The position numbers and the translations under genes were made by a program. Below, piece by piece: positions 1-6,076 of a stretch of DNA of 15,514 nt. Origin of the DNA: Pontiella sp. (GTDB taxonomy: Bacteria; Verrucomicrobiota; Kiritimatiellia; Kiritimatiellales; Pontiellaceae). Positions within the stretch are counted from its first letter, which is position 1, and every line of letters begins with the position of its first letter. The notes below the pieces were generated by a model. It searched no databases and was not told the DNA's origin. It saw only the letters and a program-made list of their open reading frames with translations. The stretch lies in the NCBI GenBank assembly GCA_029935255.1, contig JAOZKS010000025.1:1-15514 (forward strand), written 5' to 3'.

Positions 1-1
1 C

Positions 2-40
2 AAGATCTTCGATGCCATCCACCGGCTGCAGGAGACTTAA
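2..40 (+). CDS. C-terminal tail of an unidentified protein (partial)
   Basis: An open plus-strand frame enters from the left edge and ends at the TAA at 38-40, reading KIFDAIHRLQET. It stops 4 bp before the stop codon of the convergent GtrA-like gene, which is normal spacing for two convergent genes. Twelve residues cannot identify a family. GtrA-like genes often lie beside glycosyltransferases, so a sugar-transfer enzyme is possible, but that is inference from context only. Confidence 0.35.
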   Translation, partial: KIFDAIHRLQET

Positions 41-44
41 GGCC

Positions 45-536
45 TCATCCGTGAAAGATGATGAACTTTCGCGCAGCGTAGTTGATCAGCGTCGTCGACA
101 CCGCTTTGGCAATGTAGGAGAACGTGGTTGAAAGGCCAAACCCTTGAATGAGAACCACCCCCACCCCCACACCGATTCCAACGCTAATGGCCGATACCAA
201 ATAAAACAAACCGACTTCTTTCAACCGGCTGTACTTTCCTGCTTTGAAAACAAATAACACATTCAGGATGTAGGCGGTCAAATTGGAAACCATGAAGGCG
301 ATTGCATTCCCAATGCAAAAGTTAAGGGTGCGTACATTCTCGGGTACCGATTCGATTTGAATATTGAAAATCCGGACCAGGATATCGTTATCCGTCAACG
401 CGGGGAACAACAGCCACGCCACCAGAAAGAACGCAATCATATCGACAGCCAGCGCCACACCGCCACACATGGAATACTTTAAGAATTGGAATACGGGATG
501 AGTCTTTTCAAATAGCATTTTTTTCAGTACGTCCAT
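45..536 (-). CDS. GtrA-like membrane protein
   Basis: This 163-residue hydrophobic protein has four likely membrane segments, at about residues 17-45, 70-95, 108-128 and 133-152. The N-terminal FLKYSMCGG stretch and the C-terminal NYAARKFIIF stretch match the usual GtrA/DPMS-type framework (FLKFxxVGG and NFxxxRxxVF). GtrA-family proteins are thought to help move lipid-linked sugars (undecaprenyl-phosphate-glucose) across the inner membrane for decoration of surface polysaccharide. The substrate here is unknown. An insertion of about 20 residues follows the first membrane segment, making it slightly longer than the typical 120-150 residues. I see no clear ribosome binding site before the ATG at 536; a second in-frame ATG lies at 518. 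It is divergent from the 6S RNA locus. The family call is good, the precise role open. Confidence 0.8.
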   Translation of the reverse strand: MDVLKKMLFEKTHPVFQFLKYSMCGGVALAVDMIAFFLVAWLLFPALTDNDILVRIFNIQIESVPENVRTLNFCIGNAIAFMVSNLTAYILNVLFVFKAGKYSRLKEVGLFYLVSAISVGIGVGVGVVLIQGFGLSTTFSYIAKAVSTTLINYAARKFIIFHG

Positions 537-611
537 AAGTGTAAACTAGCCCAGCCATCGATATTTAGCAAATTCCAACTCAAAGAATCCCGGTAAATTC
601 CTTTTTTTTCA

Positions 612-647
612 TCGTATTCAACGGGGTAAAAAGCTATCCTGTCTGCG
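612..647 (+). promoter_or_regulatory. Candidate promoter of the 6S RNA
   Basis: A TATCCT hexamer at 635-640 resembles a sigma70 -10 box. It predicts a start at about 647, exactly where the 16-nt closing stem of the RNA begins (648). No good -35 box is visible at 612-617 (TCGTAT). The same context, GCTATC(C/T)TG, recurs before rarA at 916-924. The coincidence of the predicted start with the stem base is the main support. Confidence 0.45.
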
Positions 648-873
648 AGTTAAGGAAAGGAACAAAACCCTACGTGGTTCGAGAAATTAGGCATATTTCT
701 CTTACCCAATGATTACTAAAAGGGAGCTTATGCTTCGGGCTGGTGCCTGCATGCCCTTGAAAAAGGGAGGGTTCCAAAATCCGGTTTGATTCGCACCCAC
801 ATCTATCACACGGTGATAGAGGATCGCCTACAGACGGCCAACGCGGGGTTCCTTTTCCTAACTTGTTTTTTTT
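647..873 (+). ncRNA. ssrS: Candidate 6S RNA
   Basis: 6S RNA mimics an open promoter and sequesters housekeeping RNA polymerase holoenzyme. Here AGTTAAGGAAAGGAAC (648-663) pairs with GTTCCTTTTCCTAACT (848-863), with one mismatch and one G-U pair, and eight T residues follow (866-873) as in an intrinsic terminator. The stem continues as CCC/GGG and then CGT-GG/CC-A-ACG. The next 5' bases are TTCG, resembling the GUGUUCG element of known 6S RNAs. A second helix pairs TAGGC (688-692) with GCCTA (826-830), and GCCTACAGACGG resembles the conserved 3' side. A 7-bp hairpin (803-819) lies just 5' of that strand, as in the 3' arm of the E. coli central bubble. A terminal hairpin starts from AAGGG/CCCTT (720-724, 754-758). 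The genes downstream, rarA and ygfA, are both classic 6S neighbours. I could not run a covariance model, so the identity is a well-supported inference. Confidence 0.7.
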
Positions 874-894
874 CTTCTTCTGCGAAGTCTACGG

Positions 895-931
895 TTCAAT
901 TTTCCCCTGAACCCCGCTATCTTGTTGCGCA
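895..931 (+). promoter_or_regulatory. Candidate leaderless promoter of rarA
   Basis: A TATCTT hexamer (918-923) ends seven bases before the rarA ATG, so a sigma70 start would fall at 930-931, on or beside the A of ATG. A poor -35 (TTCAAT, 895-900) sits 17 bp upstream. No Shine-Dalgarno sequence is visible. Read-through from the 6S RNA promoter is an alternative source of rarA mRNA, as in organisms where 6S is cotranscribed with its neighbour. Confidence 0.35.
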
Positions 932-2265
932 TGGACCTTTTCACCGAACCATCCGAAACACCGCAGCCTAGAGCTGGGGCGGGAACCGCCCCGTTGGCGG
1001 CGCGGATGCGACCTCAATCGCTCAATGAAATCGTGGGGCAAGACCACATCCTCGGTTCCGACAAGCTCCTGCGCCGTGCCATCGAGGCCGACCGCATCAG
1101 TAGCATCATACTCTATGGCCCCCCGGGTTGCGGAAAAACCACATTGGCCGAGGTGATTGCCAAAACCACCAACCGGCGGTTCAAACGCACCAGCGGCGTG
1201 CTCGCGAATGTCGCCATTCTGCGTAAGATTCTCGAGGGTTCCAGCCATTGGAAGAAAATGAAGGGTCAGGAGACGATTTTATTCATCGATGAAATTCATC
1301 GATTCAACAAGGCCCAGCAAGATGTCCTGCTCCCCTATGTGGAGAACGGCGACATCATCCTCATCGGCGCAACAACGCATAATCCCTTTTTCTTCATCAA
1401 TACCCCGCTCAACTCGCGCTCACAAATTTTCCAGCTCCAATCCTTGACCGAAGAGGCCATTATTGAAGTGTTAAACCGAGCAATGACCGCCCCACCGGGA
1501 TTGAAGGGGTTGGTTACGGCCTCGGAAGATGGACTGGACCACCTCGCCGCAGTATGCGATGGCGATGCTCGCAGGGCATTGAATGCACTGGAGATCGCCG
1601 CCCTCACGACCCCGCCCGGGGAGGACGGCAGGGTACATTTGACCCAGCACGAGATCGAGGAATCGGTACAAATGAAAGCCGTGGCCTATGACCACGACGA
1701 GGACGAACACTACGACACGATTTCCGCCTTCATTAAAAGTGTACGCGGCTCCGATCCCAATGCTGCGGTCTACTGGCTGGCCAAGATGATCTATGCCGGC
1801 GAAGACCCCCGCTTCATCGCCCGGCGGTTAGTGATTCTGGCCTCGGAAGATATCGGAAACGCCGACCCGCGAGGGCTTACGCTGGCGGTGTCGGCCATGC
1901 AGGCGGTTGAGTTTATCGGCATGCCCGAAGGACGGATCACCCTATCGCAGGCAACCACCTATCTCGCATGTGCCCCGAAAAGCAATGCCGCTTATGTTGC
2001 GATCGATTCCGCACTCGGCGACGTTAAGAATGGGCGTACCCTTCCCGTTCCAAAGCACCTTCAAAGCGGCCCCAAGCCCGACCAAGGCGACACCCCATAC
2101 AAATACGCCCATAGTGGCGAAAACCACTTTGTCGATCAGGAATATATCCCGACCGAAAAGATCTACTACGTGCCGACCCATCAGGGTTACGAAGATACGA
2201 TCCGCAAGCGCATCGAATATTGGGACAGCCTGCGGAAGCGCAAAACGCCAAATCAGGACTCTTGA
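931..2265 (+). CDS. rarA: Replication-associated recombination protein RarA (MgsA)
   Basis: RarA is a cytoplasmic clamp-loader-like AAA+ ATPase that acts at stalled replication forks and interacts with SSB. The 444-residue protein opens with MDLF and then LAARMRPQSLNEIVGQDHILG, the family signature. Walker A is GPPGCGKTT (residues 63-71). Walker B is LFIDEIHRFN, with D120 and E121. Sensor-1 lies in ILIGATTHNPFF. The C-terminal half carries the RarA tetramerisation region, including EDPRFIARRLVILASEDIGNADP, and a conserved end near HFVDQEYIP. Length is normal. I chose ATG 931 over the upstream TTG codons (922, 925) because family members begin MDLF. There is no ribosome binding site, see the leaderless finding. 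The stop TGA abuts the ATG of the next gene, so the two are translationally coupled. Confidence 0.97.
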   Translation: MDLFTEPSETPQPRAGAGTAPLAARMRPQSLNEIVGQDHILGSDKLLRRAIEADRISSIILYGPPGCGKTTLAEVIAKTTNRRFKRTSGVLANVAILRKILEGSSHWKKMKGQETILFIDEIHRFNKAQQDVLLPYVENGDIILIGATTHNPFFFINTPLNSRSQIFQLQSLTEEAIIEVLNRAMTAPPGLKGLVTASEDGLDHLAAVCDGDARRALNALEIAALTTPPGEDGRVHLTQHEIEESVQMKAVAYDHDEDEHYDTISAFIKSVRGSDPNAAVYWLAKMIYAGEDPRFIARRLVILASEDIGNADPRGLTLAVSAMQAVEFIGMPEGRITLSQATTYLACAPKSNAAYVAIDSALGDVKNGRTLPVPKHLQSGPKPDQGDTPYKYAHSGENHFVDQEYIPTEKIYYVPTHQGYEDTIRKRIEYWDSLRKRKTPNQDS

Positions 2266-2832
2266 ATGTCGAAGGAACAAATACGCAGGGAAATCGCCGA
2301 CAAGCGCGAGACGCTGGACCGCCCGTGGCTGGAAACCGCCAGTGATCGGGTGGTGGAAAACTTCCAAACCATGGATGTTTTTCGCTCCTCAGCAACCATC
2401 GCGCTCTACATGGCTCTGGGCGGCGAGGTCAACCTAGATGTGCTTTTTCCCTTATGCTGGAAACTCGGAAAACGTACATGTATCCCCATTTTCAACTCCA
2501 CCTCGAAAATTTACGAAATGGCCGAGGTTTCGGAAGAAACGGAATACAGGACGGGTCATTACGGTATCCGGGAACCCTTGTCACCCATCCTATGTTCCAT
2601 GGATTCCATCGACTTAATCGCCGTTCCCGGTGTCGCTTTTGACCGAAAGGGCGGTCGACTGGGGCGCGGCGGGGGTTATTATGACCGGCTTCTGGAGGGA
2701 TTTGGCGGAGATTCAGTCGCCGTTACCTTTGATTTCCAGATTCTTCCCCAGATCCCCTGCGAGGCACATGACAAACCCGTGGACTCCATTGTAAGTGAAA
2801 TAGAAATTATTAATGTTTTAAACGAATATTAG
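2266..2832 (+). CDS. ygfA: 5-formyltetrahydrofolate cyclo-ligase
   Basis: This enzyme (5,10-methenyltetrahydrofolate synthetase) uses ATP to convert 5-formyl-THF to 5,10-methenyl-THF, returning stored folate to one-carbon metabolism. The 188-residue protein has the C-terminal family signature DLIAVPGVAFDRKGGRLGRG (about residues 127-146) followed by GGYYDRLL. It also has GHYGIREP near residue 100, typical of the substrate and ATP sites. The N-terminal KEQIRREIADKRETL helix is also standard. Its ATG directly follows the rarA stop (TGAATG), so it is expressed by coupling. In many bacteria this gene is next to 6S RNA. Here 6S lies one gene upstream. The stop codon overlaps the -35 box of the rny promoter. 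Confidence 0.95.
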   Translation: MSKEQIRREIADKRETLDRPWLETASDRVVENFQTMDVFRSSATIALYMALGGEVNLDVLFPLCWKLGKRTCIPIFNSTSKIYEMAEVSEETEYRTGHYGIREPLSPILCSMDSIDLIAVPGVAFDRKGGRLGRGGGYYDRLLEGFGGDSVAVTFDFQILPQIPCEAHDKPVDSIVSEIEIINVLNEY

Positions 2833-2859
2833 ACAAACCCCGCTGTCCCAGTATATAAT
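2830..2859 (+). promoter_or_regulatory. Sigma70-type promoter for rny
   Basis: TAGACA (2830-2835, five of six matches to TTGACA) is separated by 18 bp from a perfect TATAAT (2854-2859). The predicted start is near 2865, giving a leader of about 95 nt before rny. The -35 box begins inside the stop codon of the preceding gene, so rny can be expressed independently of rarA. Confidence 0.7.
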
Positions 2860-2879
2860 TCCGAGCTTAACAAATATGG

Positions 2880-2937
2880 GATCGTTCCGCCCAGATGTTG
2901 CGTCACCATTGCTTCGGGCTTTCTACGGGGAACGGTC
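2880..2937 (+). promoter_or_regulatory. Structured 5' leader of rny mRNA
   Basis: GATCGTTCC (2880-2888) pairs with GGAACGGTC (2929-2937), giving nine pairs including one G-U. Inside it, GCCC (2889-2892) can pair with GGGC (2916-2919). The stem ends about 10 nt before the strong AAGGAGG ribosome binding site, which leaves that site exposed. I do not recognise a known riboswitch. A role as an RNase Y cleavage or autoregulation site is inference. Confidence 0.45.
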
Positions 2938-2959
2938 TTCCAAGAAAAGGAGGTCCACC

Positions 2960-4519
2960 GTGGATGAAATGTTTGCAGGTCAAGGAGTCATTCTTGGCTT
3001 TGGGTTTGTGATACTCGGCTTTTTCTTTCATGCCTATATCAGCAAAACCAACGCCATAGCAGCAAGTAAGCAAAGCAAAGCCATTCTGGCCGAAGCCCAG
3101 AGGGAAGCCGAGGTGTTGCGCCGCGAAGCCAAGGTACAAGCCAAGGATGCCGTGTTGCGTGCACGCGAAAAGTCTGAACAGGCAAACTCTGCACAGCGCA
3201 AGGATATCCTCGATCTGGAAAAACGCATCGTCGAACGGGAAAAAAACCTTTCCTCGAAACTGGAAATGCTCAGCAACAAAGAGCTGCAGCTCACTGGGCG
3301 GCTTACCGAGGTTCACGACCAAAAAGATGAGCTGAAGGAGCGGCAGAACAAACTCGACACCCTTATTCTGGAAGAAACTAAATGTGTTGAAACCGCCGCC
3401 AACCTCTCTAAAGAAGAAGCCCGGAAATCCATCATGAATCGAATGGAGGATGAGCTCAAAGCCGAGAGCGGAGGGCTGATTCGCAACATTCAGAAAGAGG
3501 CGAAACTCGATGCCGAAAAACAGGCTCGCGAAATCCTTTCAATCGCCATCCAGCGCTATGCAGCAGATACAGTCTGCGACCTCACAACCAGTTCTGTTTC
3601 CCTCGAAAGCGACGAGGTGAAAGGACGAATCATTGGCCGGGAAGGTCGCAACATAAAATCCTTTGAAGCCGTAACCGGAGTCAACATCCTGATTGATGAA
3701 ACCCCGGAAGTGGTTGTTCTTTCCTGCTTCGACCCCATCCGCCGCGAAGTCGCGCGGATTGCACTCGGTCAACTCATCGAAGATGGCCGAATCCACCCCG
3801 CCCGGATCGAAGAAACCGTTGAAAAAGTGCGCGAAGAACTCGACAACAACATTCGTCATGCAGGTGAAGAAGCCTTGTTTGGTCTGGGCATTACCGGGGT
3901 TGCTCCCGAACTGGTGCAAATCCTCGGAAAACTTAAATTCCGGACGAGCTACAAACAAAACGTGTTGGATCATTCTATCGAGGCCGCCCATCTCATTGCC
4001 ATTATGGCTGCAGAACTCGGGCTTGACACCAAGATCGCCAAGCGTTGCGGAATCTTCCACGACATTGGCAAGGCGTTGAGCCACGAGGTCGAAGGCGGCC
4101 ATGCAGAGATTGGTGCCAACCTGCTACGAAAATATGGAGAAGAACGCATCATCTATAACGCCGTCGGCTCCCAGCACGAAGGGGTTGAACGCGAAAGTGT
4201 CTATGGCCTCCTGTGCGACGCAGCGGATGCCATGACTGCGGCCCGACCGGGCGCTCGTATGGAAACCACCGATCTATACATTCAACGTTTGAAAAAGATC
4301 GAAGAAATCTGCAACCAATATGCGGGAGTCAAAAGCAGCTATGCCGTTCAGGCCGGGCGCGAAGTGCGCATCATGGTCTCGCCCGAAAAGTTTAACGATC
4401 ACGGCTCCCTGCTCCTCGCCCGCAACATTGCCAAACAGATCGGGAAAGAAGTCAAGATTCCAGGGGTTGTCCGCGTCACGGTGATCCGCGAAACACGGTG
4501 CGTTGAATACGCCAAGTAG
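2960..4519 (+). CDS. rny: Ribonuclease Y
   Basis: RNase Y is a membrane-anchored endoribonuclease that starts decay of many mRNAs. The 519-residue protein has an N-terminal membrane helix (about residues 9-27), a long charged coiled coil (about 33-190), a KH RNA-binding domain with GREG at 226-229 and the VNILIDETPEVVVLSCFDPI stretch, and an HD phosphohydrolase domain with HDIGKA (metal ligands H367, D368). Length matches the usual ~520. The start is GTG 2960, six bases after AAGGAGG; an in-frame ATG at 2876 lacks a ribosome binding site and lies in the structured leader. ATG 2969 is a less likely alternative. upp follows after 8 bp. Co-occurrence with RNase R and PcnB in this window hints at a mixed mRNA-decay system. 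Confidence 0.97.
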   Translation: MDEMFAGQGVILGFGFVILGFFFHAYISKTNAIAASKQSKAILAEAQREAEVLRREAKVQAKDAVLRAREKSEQANSAQRKDILDLEKRIVEREKNLSSKLEMLSNKELQLTGRLTEVHDQKDELKERQNKLDTLILEETKCVETAANLSKEEARKSIMNRMEDELKAESGGLIRNIQKEAKLDAEKQAREILSIAIQRYAADTVCDLTTSSVSLESDEVKGRIIGREGRNIKSFEAVTGVNILIDETPEVVVLSCFDPIRREVARIALGQLIEDGRIHPARIEETVEKVREELDNNIRHAGEEALFGLGITGVAPELVQILGKLKFRTSYKQNVLDHSIEAAHLIAIMAAELGLDTKIAKRCGIFHDIGKALSHEVEGGHAEIGANLLRKYGEERIIYNAVGSQHEGVERESVYGLLCDAADAMTAARPGARMETTDLYIQRLKKIEEICNQYAGVKSSYAVQAGREVRIMVSPEKFNDHGSLLLARNIAKQIGKEVKIPGVVRVTVIRETRCVEYAK

Positions 4520-4527
4520 GAACTCGT

Positions 4528-5151
4528 ATGGGCAAGATCATCGAGCTGAAGCATCCGCTGGTGAGCCACCATATGGCGACGTTGCGCGATAAATCGACAG
4601 AACCCCATCTCTTTCGCGAACAGGTGCGCCGCCTTTCCCTACTCCTCGCCTACGAGGCAACCGCGCAACTCCCCCTTAAACCCATCGCGGTGCAAACTCC
4701 GCTCACCACAACCGAATGCATGGAATTGGCCTGCCGCCTTGCCCTCGTTCCGATTCTTCGCGCAGGGCTAGGCATGTCGGGTGCAATTCACGACCTGATC
4801 CCGCAATCCGAGGTTTGGCACCTCGGATTCTATCGCGATGAATCCACTCACCAGCCCGTTGAATACTACCAGAAGTTTTCTGACCCTCCGCCGGATCAGG
4901 CCTTCATTATCGACCCCATGCTCGCCACCGGCGGATCGGCAGTCGAAGGCATCAACAGGGTGAAAGAATGGGGAGTAAAAACGTGCTCCATGCTCTGCAT
5001 CATCGCCTCCCCCGAAGGGATCGAAAACGTCTCAACCGCTCATCCTGACGTTGATGTTTTTACCTGCGCGATTGACGACGGCCTCAACGAAAGCGCATAT
5101 ATCGTTCCCGGTCTCGGGGATGCTGGCGACCGTATTTTCAACACACTCTAG
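4528..5151 (+). CDS. upp: Uracil phosphoribosyltransferase
   Basis: Upp makes UMP from uracil and PRPP in pyrimidine salvage in the cytoplasm. The 207-residue protein is full length for the family (~208). It has the N-terminal LKHPLVSHHMATLRDKST segment, VPILRAGLGM near residue 76, the PRPP-binding loop DPMLATGG (129-136), and the C-terminal uracil-binding region YIVPGLGDAGDRIFNT. An AGGAA ribosome binding site lies five bases before the ATG. It follows rny by 8 bp and is almost certainly cotranscribed with it. Whether this pairing has any functional logic beyond nucleotide recycling from RNA decay is unknown. Confidence 0.97.
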   Translation: MGKIIELKHPLVSHHMATLRDKSTEPHLFREQVRRLSLLLAYEATAQLPLKPIAVQTPLTTTECMELACRLALVPILRAGLGMSGAIHDLIPQSEVWHLGFYRDESTHQPVEYYQKFSDPPPDQAFIIDPMLATGGSAVEGINRVKEWGVKTCSMLCIIASPEGIENVSTAHPDVDVFTCAIDDGLNESAYIVPGLGDAGDRIFNTL

Positions 5152-5180
5152 AAAACAAACCCTAACAAAGGAGTAATACC

Positions 5181-5621
5181 ATGAATAAAGCAGCCGAAAC
5201 TCTGACCATATTGGTCTTATTAGCGATGGCCACCACCGCAACCGTGCAGGCGCATTGCCAGATTCCCTGCGGAATCTACAACGACGAAGCTCGCTTTGTC
5301 CTCTTGAAGGAACATGTCACCACCCTCGAAAAGGCGATGAAGCAGATCGAGGCCGCACCCAATCAGAATCAAACCGTGCGCTGGGTCATGAATAAAGACA
5401 AACATGCCGACGAACTGGCCGAAATCGTGACCTACTACTTCATGGCGCAACGCATTAAGCCCGGCTGCGAAAACTATGCCTTCAAAGTGGCCAAGTTGCA
5501 TGAGTTGCTGGTCTATTCCATGAAAGCCAAACAAACTACCGATCTGGCCAACGTGGAAAAACTAAAGACACTCATCCACGACTTCGAGCACAGCTACATG
5601 GGTGAAAGGCATAAGCATTAA
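5181..5621 (+). CDS. sodN: Exported nickel superoxide dismutase
   Basis: NiSOD converts superoxide to oxygen and hydrogen peroxide at a nickel ion held by the mature N-terminus. The 146-residue precursor starts with a Sec-type signal peptide: a short N-region with one Lys, a hydrophobic core LTILVLLAMA, and a VQA cleavage site at 22-24. The next residues are HCQIPCGIY (25-33), the family nickel hook H-C-x-x-P-C-G-x-Y. The mature ligands would be His1 (amine and side chain), Cys2 and Cys6. The remainder, including RWVMNKDKHADELAEIVTYY and YSMKAKQTTD, fits the four-helix NiSOD fold, and the mature length of 122 is close to the ~117 of Streptomyces SodN. No SodX or SodT maturation protease is present here. 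AAAGGAG lies seven bases before the ATG. It follows upp by 29 bp, so it probably ends the same transcript. Confidence 0.93.
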   Translation: MNKAAETLTILVLLAMATTATVQAHCQIPCGIYNDEARFVLLKEHVTTLEKAMKQIEAAPNQNQTVRWVMNKDKHADELAEIVTYYFMAQRIKPGCENYAFKVAKLHELLVYSMKAKQTTDLANVEKLKTLIHDFEHSYMGERHKH

Positions 5622-5644
5622 TAATCGAGGCTCCTTCTGTTCCT

Positions 5645-6076
5645 CTACCACCAAAGGCGATAGGAGGAATCGAGTGGGAAGGCATTTTCGATATGGCGGA
5701 TCTCGGGGGCTTCGCCTCCGATTTCCCCGATCACTTCGATGACATCGAACCGGATAAATTCCGGCTCGATCTTTTTTTGTTTGAGATAGCCGATGGCTGC
5801 GCGGGAAAGGTGCTTTTTCTTGTCTTTATTCACGGCGGAGAAGGGCCTGCCATAGGTTTCGTTTTTGCGGGTTTTCACTTCGACGAAAACGAGCACATTG
5901 TCGTGCTGGGCAATAATGTCGAGTTCGTCGCGTTTGCCAACCCGTACTCGCTTGCCGATAATTTTATAGCGTTTCTTTTTCAGGAACCGGACGGCGAGTT
6001 GTTCACCCCATCGCCCCGCCGCCAGATGAGCGGGTTCGTCCGACTTCCCGAACCATGTATTAATCCAGTGGTTCAT
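5645..6076 (-). CDS. yraN: UPF0102 (YraN) family protein
   Basis: This 143-residue protein is a YraN/UPF0102 member with a restriction-endonuclease-like fold. The signature runs from GRWGEQLAVRFLKKKRYKII (residues 22-41) through KRDELDIIAQHDNVLVFVEV (48-67) to KTRKNETYGRP. The E, D and ExK residues expected of this nuclease fold are E25, D53 and EVK at 66-68. Biochemical function is unsettled; relatives are often near rnhB, rsmI or replication genes and some show nuclease activity. An N-terminal extension of about 20 residues precedes the conserved GxxGE. Its start overlaps the end of glgA by 17 bp, so it is expressed by coupling. It converges with sodN; I see no clear terminator in the 23 bp between them. 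Confidence 0.92.
   Translation of the reverse strand: MNHWINTWFGKSDEPAHLAAGRWGEQLAVRFLKKKRYKIIGKRVRVGKRDELDIIAQHDNVLVFVEVKTRKNETYGRPFSAVNKDKKKHLSRAAIGYLKQKKIEPEFIRFDVIEVIGEIGGEAPEIRHIENAFPLDSSYRLWW

Noticed and set aside
647..873. Reading the left structured RNA as tmRNA, SRP RNA, RNase P RNA or a riboswitch
   Set aside because: No tRNA-like ends or tag frame, no GGAAGGAAGCAG-type SRP loop, no RNase P conserved blocks, and it carries its own promoter and terminator rather than leading into a gene's ribosome binding site.
2876..2959. Longer rny start at ATG 2876
   Set aside because: It adds 28 unconserved residues, has no ribosome binding site and falls in the structured leader just downstream of the promoter; GTG 2960 has a near-perfect AAGGAGG.
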